Counted from the first letter of the stretch, positions 1 through 8,650 are shown. The stretch is 64,000 nt of DNA from Endobugula sp965214375 (GCA_965214375.1 OZ243947.1:1674001-1738000); one strand, 5' to 3'. The notes: generated by a model from the letters alone, not told the origin. Numbers and translations are program-made.

Positions 1-249
1 CAGTGCTTCCATGACTTTGTTATCGTTGAACAACTGGGAACGTGGGAACACCTGCATACAGGCTTTACCATTCATTTCATTGTTGATACGAGCAGCAATG
101 GCATTCGCGGCTTCACCTTTAGGATGACCTGTCGCCGCTGTCACGTGGCTGAATTTAATCACAATTTCACCTCTTTCACACTTGGCCGCAGCCAGTGAGG
201 AAGCAGTCATCAGTGCAGTAGCACTCACAGCAAGTAAAAATCGTTTCAT
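1..249 (-). CDS. dctP: TRAP transporter solute-binding protein DctP family, N-terminal part (cut by window edge)
   Basis: Only the first ~83 codons lie in the window; the gene runs off the left edge. Residues 1-22 form a signal peptide (MKRF start, hydrophobic stretch, SSLAAA near the cleavage site). The mature start contains IVIKFSHVTAATGHPKGEA and later FPRSQLFNDNKVMEAL, typical of periplasmic DctP-family receptors that deliver organic acids to a TRAP (DctQM) permease. The ATG at 247-249 is preceded by a strong Shine-Dalgarno (AGGAGAG on the minus strand). Substrate cannot be told from this fragment. Family assignment is firm; the specific gene symbol is generic. Confidence 0.85.
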   Translation of the reverse strand, partial: MKRFLLAVSATALMTASSLAAAKCERGEIVIKFSHVTAATGHPKGEAANAIAARINNEMNGKACMQVFPRSQLFNDNKVMEAL

Positions 250-550
250 ATCTTTCTCTCCTAGGGGTAGTTATTATTAAAAAAATAAAACAAGGTTCAT
301 GCATACCCTGACATCAAATAACGATGCCAAGATAGTAAGACATAAGCTAGTATGTAAAACGCAGAAAGCATACCAACTTGTAGAAACTCTATAACTTATT
401 GAAAAAAAAGAAATCACTAAAAAAACACGCACAAGCTTAACGATTAAATAGGTACTATACGACCCATACACCTCTAAAATGTTACCTAATCAACACATTG
501 ATAATGGCCCAAATGCTACCACCATTTTTTTGGATCTCGGCAGCTATGAT
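250..550. other. Intergenic region, about 300 bp, AT-rich
   Basis: This stretch lies between the start of the TRAP binding protein and the stop of parC, both on the minus strand. It must carry the promoter of the binding protein. I see its ribosome binding site at about 257-264 but no convincing -35/-10 pair, no strong terminator for the upstream parC and no small gene. Confidence 0.4.
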
Positions 551-2800
551 TTAATCGGAAACACGCATTGAATCAACTTTCTGAAAACCTCTTGGCAATT
601 TATGGCCACGACGACCACGCTCACCGCGATAATGATCCAGGTCTGCCATCTTAAAGGATGTGTGGCGTTTACCGGAATATACCGTGAGCTTCTGACCAGC
701 ATGCATAACGATTGCCGAGACAACAAATTCCTCTCGAGATTGAACACGCACGGAAGGAATACTAATCATTTTATTGCCTTTTCCTCGCGCCAACTCGGGC
801 AAATCCGACAAAGGAAAAATAAGTAAACGGCCTTCATTGCTCACCACAGCAACAAAAGTTTCCGATTTGCTGACGATAGGGAACGGCGGTAATACCCGAC
901 CACCTTTCGGCAATGTTAATAATGCTTTACCTGATTTATTTTTGGTATACAAACTACCCAACTCTGTGACAAAACCGTAACCTGCATCGCTGGCAATAAG
1001 CACCTTGGCACGATCATCACCCATCAGCACACCATCAAATGTCGCGCCACTCGGCGGGTTTAATCGGCCGCTGGCAGGCTCACCCTGCCCTCTGGCTGAA
1101 GGCAGTGTATGTGCTGGCAAGGCGTAACTTCTTCCCGTTGAATCCAACAATAAAACATGTTGATTATATTTACCCATCGCTGAAAACTTGTAGCCATCGC
1201 CAGATTTGTAATTTAGTGCCGTCGGATCAATGTCATGGCCTTTAGCCGCGCGTATCCAACCTTTTTCAGACAGCACAACCGTAATCGGATCAGAGGTTAA
1301 CAAATCTGTTTCGCTAAGTGCTTGGGCTTCACCACGAATAACCACTGGAGAACGACGATCATCGCCAAATTTTTCAGCAATCGCTTCTAGCTCTTTTTTA
1401 ACCAATGTTTCCAGACGCGTTGCAGAACCAAGAATTTTTTCCAAATAGTCGCGTTCTTTTTCTAATTCGTCTTGTTCACCGCGAATTTTAATTTCTTCCA
1501 ACTTAGCGATCTGACGTAACTTTAATTCAAGAATCGCTTCAGCCTGAACATCGGTAATACCAAAGCGTTCCATCAACACCTGTTTCGGTTTATCTTCGGT
1601 GCGAATAATATGAATCACTTCATCAATATTCAAAAACGCGACCAGATAACCTTCCAGCATATGTAAACGCTTAAGCACTTTATCCAAACGATATTGTAAA
1701 CGTCGGCGCACAGTGACCAGCCGGAACGATAACCACTCGCTGAGGATTTTATTTAAGGGTTTCACTGACGGTAGACCATCAATACCAATCATATTCAAAT
1801 TAATACGATAGGTACGTTCTAAATCAGTAGAAGCAAACACATGATTCATCAATTGTTCAATATCAATGCGATTGGAGCGCGGAATAATCACCAGTCGTGT
1901 CGGGTTTTCATGATCGGATTCATCACGAATATCGGCCACCATAGGTAATTTTTTGGCCTGCATCTGACTGGCAATTTGTTCCAACACTTTAGCACCGCTC
2001 ACTTGGTGCGGTAATGCGGTAACGACGATATCGCCCTCTTCTTTTGACCAGACACAGCGCATACGTAAACTGCCGCGCCCGGTTTCATACATAGATATAA
2101 TGTCTTCACGCGGTGTAATAATTTCTGCCTCAGTTGGCATATCAGGAGCTTGTATAAATTCACACAAATCTGCAACCGTGGCTTTAGGTGCCGATAACAG
2201 ATGAACACATGCCTTGATGATTTCTCGCAAATTATGAGGGGGAATATCCGTTGCCATGCCCACGGCAATACCCGTCGTCCCATTCAACAAAATATTGGGA
2301 ACTTGTGCGGGCAATATTTTAGGTTCATCCAAAGTACCATCAAAATTCGGCGTCCACTCTACGGTACCCTGCCCCAATTCACCTAACAGTACATCACTAT
2401 AGTGAGTTAGGCGTGATTCGGTATAACGCATGGCGGCAAAGGACTTAGGATCATCCGGGGAGCCCCAGTTGCCCTGACCATCCACCAGAGGGTAGCGATA
2501 GGAAAACGGTTGCGCCATTAGGACCATGGCTTCATAGGCCGCTGAATCACCGTGTGGATGAAATTTACCGATCACATCACCCACGGTACGTGCCGATTTT
2601 TTAAACTTGGCTGTTGCTTTTAAACCCAATTCGCTCATTGCGTAAACAATTCGACGCTGTACAGGTTTCAGTCCATCACCAATATGCGGTAGTGCACGAT
2701 CCAATATAACGTACATGGAATAATCCAAATACGCTTTTTCTGCATAGGTTTTCAGGGAAACACGTTCATCAGGGTCTGGCGGGCTGACGAATTCACTCAT
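551..2800 (-). CDS. parC: DNA topoisomerase IV subunit A (ParC)
   Basis: This 749-residue protein is the DNA-cutting subunit of topoisomerase IV, which decatenates daughter chromosomes with ParE (13474-15360). The N-terminal winged-helix/tower region holds the active-site tyrosine in AAMRYTESRL (about residue 125) and the quinolone-determining stretch HPHGDSAAYEAMV. A coiled-coil with LELKLRQIAKLE follows near residue 420, then a C-terminal beta-pinwheel. Length matches gammaproteobacterial ParC (about 750). GyrA is excluded by the shorter C-terminal domain and by the start EFVSPPDPDERVSLKTYAEK. The reading frame is intact. In many relatives parC and parE are close; here about 11 kb of other genes separate them. 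Confidence 0.97.
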   Translation of the reverse strand: MSEFVSPPDPDERVSLKTYAEKAYLDYSMYVILDRALPHIGDGLKPVQRRIVYAMSELGLKATAKFKKSARTVGDVIGKFHPHGDSAAYEAMVLMAQPFSYRYPLVDGQGNWGSPDDPKSFAAMRYTESRLTHYSDVLLGELGQGTVEWTPNFDGTLDEPKILPAQVPNILLNGTTGIAVGMATDIPPHNLREIIKACVHLLSAPKATVADLCEFIQAPDMPTEAEIITPREDIISMYETGRGSLRMRCVWSKEEGDIVVTALPHQVSGAKVLEQIASQMQAKKLPMVADIRDESDHENPTRLVIIPRSNRIDIEQLMNHVFASTDLERTYRINLNMIGIDGLPSVKPLNKILSEWLSFRLVTVRRRLQYRLDKVLKRLHMLEGYLVAFLNIDEVIHIIRTEDKPKQVLMERFGITDVQAEAILELKLRQIAKLEEIKIRGEQDELEKERDYLEKILGSATRLETLVKKELEAIAEKFGDDRRSPVVIRGEAQALSETDLLTSDPITVVLSEKGWIRAAKGHDIDPTALNYKSGDGYKFSAMGKYNQHVLLLDSTGRSYALPAHTLPSARGQGEPASGRLNPPSGATFDGVLMGDDRAKVLIASDAGYGFVTELGSLYTKNKSGKALLTLPKGGRVLPPFPIVSKSETFVAVVSNEGRLLIFPLSDLPELARGKGNKMISIPSVRVQSREEFVVSAIVMHAGQKLTVYSGKRHTSFKMADLDHYRGERGRRGHKLPRGFQKVDSMRVSD

Positions 2801-2989
2801 TATTTAACTCTCTTATCTTACTTTTTAACTCACTCATGCTATGCTGTGCGCCCTAAATTATGAGGCCGCTCGGCAAGACATCGGATTATGGACTAAACTT
2901 TGTGAATAAGATTTAGTCATAAACCTTATAATCCCAGCATCACCTGTCCAGTATACTGCGTGTGTGCAATAAAATAAATTGTACTGCAA

Positions 2990-3005
2990 TAAACAGTTCT
3001 GTTTA
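2990..3005. promoter_or_regulatory. 16-bp perfect palindrome upstream of acetolactate synthase
   Basis: TAAACAG-TT-CTGTTTA has perfect 7-bp arms and ends 31 bp before the acetolactate synthase ATG. Its size and position fit an operator for a dimeric regulator controlling the synthase. The regulator is not identifiable from the window. Confidence 0.45.
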
Positions 3006-3036
3006 CTACCTATTCAACTTACAGAAGGAATATACC

Positions 3037-4689
3037 ATGAAGGCTTCCGATCTATTAGTGAAATGTCTCGAAGAAGAAGGCATTGAATATATTTTTGGCG
3101 TACCTGGTGAAGAAAACGCCGATTTTATGATGTCATTGGAGAAGTCTGACAAGATTCAATTTATTCTAACGCGCCATGAACAAGGTGCTGCATTTATGGC
3201 GGAAATTTATGGGCGTTTGACAGGCAACCCTGCGGGTTGTTTGGGTACACTCGGGCCTGGTGCGACCAACCTGATCACCGGCGTTGCCGATTCCAATATG
3301 GATCGCGCACCCATGCTCGTGTTGACCGGCCAAGGCGCATCCACACGATTACACAAAGAATCGCATCAGGTCATGGACGTGGTCGACATGTTCAGTGCGG
3401 TAACGAAATGGGCCACCACGATTTGGCATCCCGACAATATCCCTGAGATTGTGCGCAAAGCCGTACGCTTGGCACGCACCGAAAAGCCCGGCGCCGTGCT
3501 GATTGAATTACCCGAAGATATCGCCAATCTCGATGCCAGCAAACCACCGCTTCCCGTGCGCAAATTCCGTCGCTCTGTTCCAGACCCAGATATCATGGCT
3601 CAAGCTTACGCACGTATTAAGGCCGCAAAAACACCGATTATTTTGGCAGGTAATGGCTGTATTCGTCGACGTGCCAGTGAGCAGCTACGTATTCTCTGTG
3701 AAAAAACCGGTATTGGTGCGATGAGTACCTTTATGGCCAAAGGCTGTGTGGATATGGATAAAGATTACTGTCTTTACACGATTGGTCTTGGCGCCAAAGA
3801 TATCCCGGTTTACGCCATTGAAGCGGCTGATCTTGTCATCAGTATTGGTTTTGATATGGTCGAATACCATCCACAGCTCTGGAACAACGGTAACCATACG
3901 GAAGTGCTACATATTGACTTTCTACCAGCAGAAATCGACGAGCACTACAACCCAAGCATTGAAGTAGTGGGTGATTTGGCCCACGCACTAGAAATGCTCA
4001 ACGAACAAATCGACCGCGACGGCGCTTTTGATCACGACTTAAGCAGCCAATCAAAAATACGCGACATGATGACGGCGGAGCTGGAAGAGCATAAAGACAA
4101 TGCAGGCGAAGGCGCTATTCGTCCGCAAAAAGCACTCTGGGATGCTCGTCAGGTTCTGGGCGAAAACGATATTTTATTGTCCGATGTAGGCGCACATAAA
4201 ATGTGGATTGCGCGTCACTATCACTGTCATGAACCCAACACCTGTCTGATTCCTAATGGCTTCTGCTCCATGGGCTTTGCCTTACCGGGCGCCATTTCTG
4301 CAAATTTGGTTTACCCAGAACGACGTATTCTGTCTATCTGTGGTGACGGTGGCTTTATGATGAACGGCCAAGAAATGGAAACCGCACGTCGTCTTAATAG
4401 CAATATCACGGTGATGGTATGGGAAGACGGCGGCTATGGTCTGATTAGCTGGAAGCAGGAAAATGAATTTAACCGCAGTACGGATCTGGCATTTAACAAC
4501 CCAGATTGGATGCAACTCGCTGAAGCCTTTGGCTGGAACGGTCACTTGGTGACTGATGCCAGTAAATTGCAAGATGCGTTGGAAGCGTCGTTGAACGAAG
4601 ATGGCCCAAGCTTGGTTGTGATTCCTATTGATTACAATGAAAATAAAATTCTGACTAAGCGTTTGGGTGAGATGACCTGCCAGATTTAA
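3037..4689 (+). CDS. Acetolactate synthase, large-subunit-like ThDP enzyme (catabolic AlsS type)
   Basis: A 550-residue thiamine-diphosphate enzyme expected to condense two pyruvates to 2-acetolactate in the cytosol. The N-terminal Pyr domain begins KASDLLVKCLEEEGIEYIFG with the catalytic glutamate in HEQGAAFMAE (about residue 50). A central domain follows, then the PP domain with the ThDP/Mg motif GDGGFMMNGQEME...N near 440-470. I chose the ATG at 3037 because AGAAGGAA lies 7 bp upstream; an upstream in-frame ATG at 2962 has no ribosome site. No small regulatory subunit (ilvN/H) follows, so a stand-alone catabolic (acetoin/2,3-butanediol) role or a related carboligase is more likely than anabolic IlvB. 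No acetolactate decarboxylase is nearby. Confidence 0.85.
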   Translation: MKASDLLVKCLEEEGIEYIFGVPGEENADFMMSLEKSDKIQFILTRHEQGAAFMAEIYGRLTGNPAGCLGTLGPGATNLITGVADSNMDRAPMLVLTGQGASTRLHKESHQVMDVVDMFSAVTKWATTIWHPDNIPEIVRKAVRLARTEKPGAVLIELPEDIANLDASKPPLPVRKFRRSVPDPDIMAQAYARIKAAKTPIILAGNGCIRRRASEQLRILCEKTGIGAMSTFMAKGCVDMDKDYCLYTIGLGAKDIPVYAIEAADLVISIGFDMVEYHPQLWNNGNHTEVLHIDFLPAEIDEHYNPSIEVVGDLAHALEMLNEQIDRDGAFDHDLSSQSKIRDMMTAELEEHKDNAGEGAIRPQKALWDARQVLGENDILLSDVGAHKMWIARHYHCHEPNTCLIPNGFCSMGFALPGAISANLVYPERRILSICGDGGFMMNGQEMETARRLNSNITVMVWEDGGYGLISWKQENEFNRSTDLAFNNPDWMQLAEAFGWNGHLVTDASKLQDALEASLNEDGPSLVVIPIDYNENKILTKRLGEMTCQI

Positions 4690-4712
4690 AGCTTTTAACT
4701 TCAATAGTATTT

Positions 4713-4816
4713 ATTGACTGAAAGATACTCCCAAGACACGCAGCAAGTACTTCCCTGTATGCTCTGCCTCGGCATCCATGCCTCGGCAGGTCTTGGGCAG
4801 CATCATTTCAGTCAAT
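4713..4816. repeat. Nested foldback element, 104 bp
   Basis: Perfect 11-bp outer arms (ATTGACTGAAA at 4713-4723, TTTCAGTCAAT at 4806-4816) enclose a second perfect 8-bp pair (CCCAAGAC at 4730-4737, GTCTTGGG at 4790-4797). At the centre is a direct repeat of TGCCTCGGCA. It encodes nothing visible. The symmetry is larger than an ordinary terminator and no T-run follows, so it looks like a small non-autonomous mobile repeat or a BIME-like palindromic unit downstream of the acetolactate synthase gene. Confidence 0.6.
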
Positions 4817-4838
4817 ACAAAAAATCTAAATTTATAAG

Positions 4839-4995
4839 CAGTTTTACCGCTAGTTGCCACCAAGAGCATCACCCGCAAGGATGCGGGCGCTGAGCCTACA
4901 TGGATGTTCACGAAAACTGCTCATGCGTTTTCTTGTGTACCCTACATCCCTGTAGGGCAACGGCGTCTCTTGGGGGCAAGCTAGTGGCAAAACTG
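4839..4995. repeat. Foldback element with ~28-bp imperfect terminal inverted repeats
   Basis: The left arm (4839-4866, CAGTTTTACCGCTAG...CCAAGAG) pairs with the right arm (4967-4995, CTCTTGG...CTAGTGGCAAAACTG) with only a few mismatches and one bulge. Inside are two further hairpins: CCCGCA/TGCGGG at 4872-4887 and CCCTACA/TGTAGGG at about 4940-4957. This 157-bp unit sits 22 bp after the 4713-4816 element and stops 9 bp short of the dead GST gene. It resembles MITE/REP-type intergenic repeats. Copy number elsewhere in the genome is unknown. Confidence 0.6.
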
Positions 4996-5004
4996 TATAC
5001 ACAT

Positions 5005-5703
5005 TTAAGCTGCTTGTTGCTGAATCGTTTCTGGTCTCACACCGCGGTATACATCAATCATTCTTTGATACCCAGCATAAATTACATCGTCGTCTTTCAA
5101 AAATCCATCGTTCGTTACCGACACCAACCACAACAATGTGGCTAATAAACAGATATCACGATAATCCGGTTGCTCTCCGGCAATAAAATGTTGAACCTAC
5201 AAACGGGATTTTACCTTTGCCAGAACGGCGGGTAATTGCTTCAGTTTATTTGGCGCACCTGCGGTAACGTCTTCTAAAGTGGCGCCTAGACGTTCTTCAC
5301 GCGAGCTGCGAAAATAGGTTTTATCTTCCTAACGAATCAAACCATAAATTGGCATAATGAATGATGGGCGGATACAGGCGCCAACATTGGCGTCAACCCA
5401 CTGGTTAAAATCTTTAGCATCACCTTGTGTATTTTCACCGGCAAATAGTGCTGGCGCTGCCGAGTAGGCTTGCTATAAATACACCGCAATTGCCCAAGAA
5501 TCATTGACCGTGTTGTCACCATCTTTGACCACTGGTACCAGTGGCTGACCTGAAAAAGCGACTTTATCTTTTTCAGTAAAGCACACAGGCTCTGTATCAA
5601 AGGCAAGCTGTTTATGATGCAGAGCTAATCGCGTCTTCCAACAATGGGGGCTAAAACGCAGGCTACGATCTGCTGCTGCTAGGTCATAGAGTGTAATCGT
5701 CAT
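5005..5703 (-). pseudogene. Glutathione S-transferase pseudogene with three in-frame TAG codons
   Basis: Read from ATG at 5703 to the TAA at 5005-5007, the frame is continuous at 233 codons, the usual GST length, with no indel. It is interrupted by three TAG codons at 5473-5475, 5329-5331 and 5197-5199. The N-terminal thioredoxin fold is clear (TLYDLAAADRSLRFSPHCWK, then PLVPVVKDG and a DSWAIAVYL stretch). The C-terminal helical domain keeps FIAGEQPDYRDICLLATL. The first stop most simply comes from GAG in WAIAVYL(E)QAYS. Its neighbour (5731-6438) is an intact GST of another subfamily. The gene could only work with amber read-through, which is unlikely because TAG also ends normal genes here. 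Confidence 0.85.
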
Positions 5704-5730
5704 TGGAGTGTCTCCTGAATAGAATAAACA

Positions 5731-6438
5731 TTATTGTGCTGATGCAGTCTGACCAAACAAAATGGATTTTCCCGCCTCACTGACCGCCGCACCAGAATGC
5801 ACTTCGTCTGCTTTTTCATAAGCACGAACCACCGCAGGGCGTGCCGCCATTGTTTCAAACCAGCGCTTAATATTGGGAAATTCGTTTAAGTCCTGCCCTT
5901 GCGCCTCATAAGGGCGTATCCACGGATAACTCGCCATATCGGCAATCGAATAATCACCCGCGATATATTCTCTGCCTTCTAACTGTTTATTCAATACACC
6001 ATAAAGACGATTTGTTTCATTCACATAACGCTGTGTAGCATAGGGAATACGCTCAGGTGCGTAGCGTGAAAAATGATGGTTTTGCCCCGCCATCTGACCC
6101 AAACCACCCATTTGCCAATATAGCCACTGCAATACTTGATAACGTGCAGCACCCGAACTAGGTAAAAATAAACCGGTTTTATCGGCCAGATATTCTAGAA
6201 TCGCACCCGATTCAAACAAAGACAAAGGCGCAGCAGTCCCTTGGGGCTGGTGGTCTACCAAGGCCGGAATACGGTTATTCGGGCTAATCGCCAAAAATTC
6301 CGGGGTAAACTGGTCGCCATTATTAATATTGATGGGGTGCACGTTATAGGGAAGGCCTGCCTCTTCGAGAAAAATGGTGATTTTATGACCATTAGGTGTC
6401 GTCCAATAATATAAATCCAATGTTGCTGATTCGCTCAT
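5731..6438 (-). CDS. Glutathione S-transferase, YghU/YfcG (Nu-class) type disulfide-bond oxidoreductase
   Basis: A 235-residue cytosolic GST. The N-terminal thioredoxin-like domain begins DLYYWTTPNGHKITIFLEEAGLPY, with the TPNGxK motif that in Nu-class GSTs binds glutathione disulfide. It continues with the cis-proline region NNRIPALVD and SLFESGAILEYLADKTG. The helical domain has YIAGDYSIADMASYPW, the GST N-capping box. Expected roles are glutathione-dependent disulfide reduction or peroxide defence. It is divergent from the AraC-type gene at 6528, and the shared promoter region carries two TGACA-N4-TGTCA dyads. The broken GST lies 28 bp downstream on the same strand, so the two were probably once co-transcribed. 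Confidence 0.92.
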   Translation of the reverse strand: MSESATLDLYYWTTPNGHKITIFLEEAGLPYNVHPININNGDQFTPEFLAISPNNRIPALVDHQPQGTAAPLSLFESGAILEYLADKTGLFLPSSGAARYQVLQWLYWQMGGLGQMAGQNHHFSRYAPERIPYATQRYVNETNRLYGVLNKQLEGREYIAGDYSIADMASYPWIRPYEAQGQDLNEFPNIKRWFETMAARPAVVRAYEKADEVHSGAAVSEAGKSILFGQTASAQ

Positions 6439-6461
6439 AATGAGTGCTCCACGTTTATTTT

Positions 6462-6475
6462 TGACAATTATGTCA
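6462..6475. promoter_or_regulatory. Operator-like dyad TGACA-N4-TGTCA (copy 1)
   Basis: TGACAATTATGTCA; the symmetry extends to 9-bp arms (TTTTTGACA/TGTCAAAAA). It lies 24 bp from the GST start in the divergent GST/AraC promoter region. A second dyad with the same consensus begins 4 bp further on, so the pair is probably bound by one regulator. Confidence 0.55.
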
Positions 6476-6479
6476 AAAA

Positions 6480-6493
6480 TGACAAGGGTGTCA
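6480..6493. promoter_or_regulatory. Operator-like dyad TGACA-N4-TGTCA (copy 2)
   Basis: TGACAAGGGTGTCA has the same 5-bp arms and 4-bp spacer as copy 1, centred 18 bp away. It lies between the GST gene and the AraC-family gene. Confidence 0.5.
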
Positions 6494-6527
6494 AGAATGA
6501 ATCAGAATATTGTTATACTCTTTCGTC

Positions 6528-7331
6528 ATGGCACCTTTACGCAAAACGATCACCCAAGCACTCAATAAACAAAAACCGTTACCTTTTTCGGTGTACTCGT
6601 CTGTACGTGAGCAACATATTCTCAATGTCCCCATTGTGAAGCCGCTGCTTATTTTTATCTTAAATGAAGAGAAACACTTAGGCGGCCCCACTGCACATTG
6701 TTGTCGCGCACGTGAATTTATTTTTCTCTCCAACAAAACAAGCGTGGATATGCGCAATATTCCCGAACAGGAATACTATGCACTATTGATTGAGTTTGAT
6801 GTGAGTGACTTTAGCCATCTTGCAGCTAAAAACAACACCGATGATAGCTATTGCATAGGTCAAACGACATACGAACTGGAACGTGTATTAATACAGTTTA
6901 TTGAATGGTCATGCTTAGCACCCGCAACGTTATGGCATTCGCGCAAGCGCGAGCTACTAGATTTTTTGTATCACCTAGGACATCACGCTGTCGCCAATCT
7001 AGCAACACAACATACCCTCAGCCATCAAATTCACTCGATGATAATGGGTAATTTAAAAGATGATTGGCATATTGAGGTACTCTGTAAAACGCTCGCTATG
7101 AGCGAATCCACGCTACTTCGGCGCTTGAAAACAGAAGGGACAGGGTTACAAGATATTAAAGATCAAGCACGACTCAGTTACGGGCTGCACTTATTACAAT
7201 CAACACTAAAACCCATCGGCTATATTGCTGAGGCATGTGGTTACCAATCACAGTCGCGTTTTACGGAACGCTTTAAACAACGTTTTGGTTTAACTCCCAG
7301 AGAATTACGCAAGACACGATTGAACGATTAA
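6528..7331 (+). CDS. AraC-family transcriptional regulator
   Basis: About 267 residues from the ATG at 6528; an in-frame ATG at 6510 is possible but less typical. The C-terminal ~100 residues form the double helix-turn-helix: WHIEVLCKTLAMSESTLLRRLK, then IGYIAEACGYQSQSRFTERFKQRFGLTPRELR, an almost canonical AraC signature. The N-terminal part (KPLLIFILNE, HCCRAREFIFLSNKTSVDMRNIP) resembles the cupin-like effector domain of VirF/YkgA-type regulators. It is divergent from the GST gene and likely controls it or itself, possibly through the dyads at 6462-6493. The effector is unknown. Confidence 0.9.
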   Translation: MAPLRKTITQALNKQKPLPFSVYSSVREQHILNVPIVKPLLIFILNEEKHLGGPTAHCCRAREFIFLSNKTSVDMRNIPEQEYYALLIEFDVSDFSHLAAKNNTDDSYCIGQTTYELERVLIQFIEWSCLAPATLWHSRKRELLDFLYHLGHHAVANLATQHTLSHQIHSMIMGNLKDDWHIEVLCKTLAMSESTLLRRLKTEGTGLQDIKDQARLSYGLHLLQSTLKPIGYIAEACGYQSQSRFTERFKQRFGLTPRELRKTRLND

Positions 7332-7435
7332 GGCGAAGCGTTGACTGCTTTGGCAGTAATCACAGCTCGTTTATATTTTTATACTGTACCTCATCAACAA
7401 TCATTCTATGAGACGTTTAAGAGGCGACAAACATC

Positions 7436-7993
7436 ATGAAAATATTATCTACACTGATCGTATCAACGGCATTATGGAGTATGGCAAATGCAAGCCATGC
7501 AGAGAATTTTATCTTAACGAGCCAGGATATTAAGCCTGCTAAAATGATGCCCAAGGCGCAGGATTTTCAAGGTTTTGGCTGCTCGGGTGATAACCTATCG
7601 CCACAGTTATCGTGGCAAGGGGCACCTGAAGGCACACAAGCTTTTGCCGTTACTGTCTATGATCCTGACGCGCCTACAGGCATTGGCTGGTGGCACTGGC
7701 AAATTGTGAATATTCCGGTGACGGTAACCCAGCTCAAGGCTGGAGCAGGCGCAAGCTCAAGCCAGCAAGCACCCGCCGGTAGTCGCCAGATCAAAAATGA
7801 TTATGGCGTCGCAGGATTTGGTGGCGCCTGCCCTCCCAAAGGCCACGGCGTACATCGGTATCAATTTACAGTACATGCCCTCTCTAAAATGCTGGAGCTA
7901 CCCGAAGATCCATCCGGTGCCTTGACGGGCTATATGATTAATGCGCATTCATTAGACAAGGCAAGCGTAGAAGCGCTCTACCAACGCGATTAA
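7436..7993 (+). CDS. YbhB/YbcL (PEBP, Raf-kinase-inhibitor-like) periplasmic protein
   Basis: 185 residues with a clear signal peptide (first ~22 residues, ending ASHAENF). The PEBP fold motifs are present: GDNLSPQLSWQGAPEGTQAFAVTVYDPDAP (residues ~47-75), GWWHWQIVNIP, and GACPPKGHGVHRYQFTVHAL. These correspond to the ligand-binding pocket signatures DPDAP and GxHRY. Bacterial members are small periplasmic or cytosolic proteins of poorly known function. The downstream TetR gene lies 36 bp away on the same strand and may form a transcription unit with it. Confidence 0.92.
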   Translation: MKILSTLIVSTALWSMANASHAENFILTSQDIKPAKMMPKAQDFQGFGCSGDNLSPQLSWQGAPEGTQAFAVTVYDPDAPTGIGWWHWQIVNIPVTVTQLKAGAGASSSQQAPAGSRQIKNDYGVAGFGGACPPKGHGVHRYQFTVHALSKMLELPEDPSGALTGYMINAHSLDKASVEALYQRD

Positions 7994-8029
7994 AACCCAT
8001 TTTTAACACATGTGACAAAAGAGGGTAAA

Positions 8030-8647
8030 ATGCCTGTCAGTTTTCAACCGATATGTAGCGTTATGGCAGGTACCCGCAAATTTAACGAAGCCGATGTGCT
8101 GAAAAGTGCATTGGCGTTATTCTGGAAAAAAGGCTATACCGCAACCACCATGCTGGATCTTGCAGAGGCTACGGGTGTACAACGCGGCAGTTTGTATAAT
8201 GCTTATCAGAATAAAGACACGTTATTTCTTAAAGCTCTCTGTCATCACTCCGAGACATTTTTGGCACAGGTGGCTCGCGAGTTAGAGCACGATAATGCCG
8301 GCCAAGCCTTTAAACAGGTTTTTGGCAATATGGTAGAACGTGTTACAGATGACAATAATGCGTATGGGTGTTTTAGTACACGCACAATCATGGAAGCATC
8401 GGGACAATGTCCCGATGTCGCAGAACAACTTAAGACATTTCTGGATGGCTTGGAAAATCTATTTACCCAACGTTTACAACAGGCAAAAAATGATAAACAA
8501 TTTAGTGGAGAACCCGAAAGTTATGCTCGCTATCTGGTCACTCTCACGCGAGGTATTGCGGTTATCGAACGCATCTATCACGATAAAAAACGACTGACCG
8601 AAACTTACCAAACCGCGATGCAACAAATGCCGTTCAATACAGAGTAA
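8030..8647 (+). CDS. TetR/AcrR-family transcriptional regulator
   Basis: About 205 residues. The N-terminal DNA-binding domain starts AGTRKFNEADVLKSALALFWKKGYTATTMLDLAEATGVQRGSLYNAYQNKDTLFLKAL, a textbook TetR HTH. The C-terminal ligand domain (YGCFSTRTIMEASG, TRGIAVIERIYHDK) resembles TetR_C members with the GC-F motif. I chose the ATG at 8030 because GAGGG lies 5 bp upstream; ATG at 8063 (MAGTRKF) or GTG at 8012 are alternatives. It lies downstream of the PEBP gene and convergent with the flavoreductase gene. Ligand unknown. Confidence 0.9.
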   Translation: MPVSFQPICSVMAGTRKFNEADVLKSALALFWKKGYTATTMLDLAEATGVQRGSLYNAYQNKDTLFLKALCHHSETFLAQVARELEHDNAGQAFKQVFGNMVERVTDDNNAYGCFSTRTIMEASGQCPDVAEQLKTFLDGLENLFTQRLQQAKNDKQFSGEPESYARYLVTLTRGIAVIERIYHDKKRLTETYQTAMQQMPFNTE

Positions 8648-8650
8648 TGG

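Noticed and set aside
2962..3036. N-terminal extension of acetolactate synthase from ATG 2962
   Set aside because: It lacks a Shine-Dalgarno sequence, covers the palindrome, and the family begins at MKASDLLVK (3037).
4711..4911. Small protein on the minus strand between acetolactate synthase and GST
   Set aside because: The open frame lies entirely inside the two foldback elements, lacks a ribosome site and has no recognisable family.
5005..5703. A genetic code with TAG read as an amino acid
   Set aside because: TAG is the natural end of several intact genes here (for example at 8651, 9541 and 15364), and TAA and TGA interrupt other genes in the same way, so ordinary decay is simpler.
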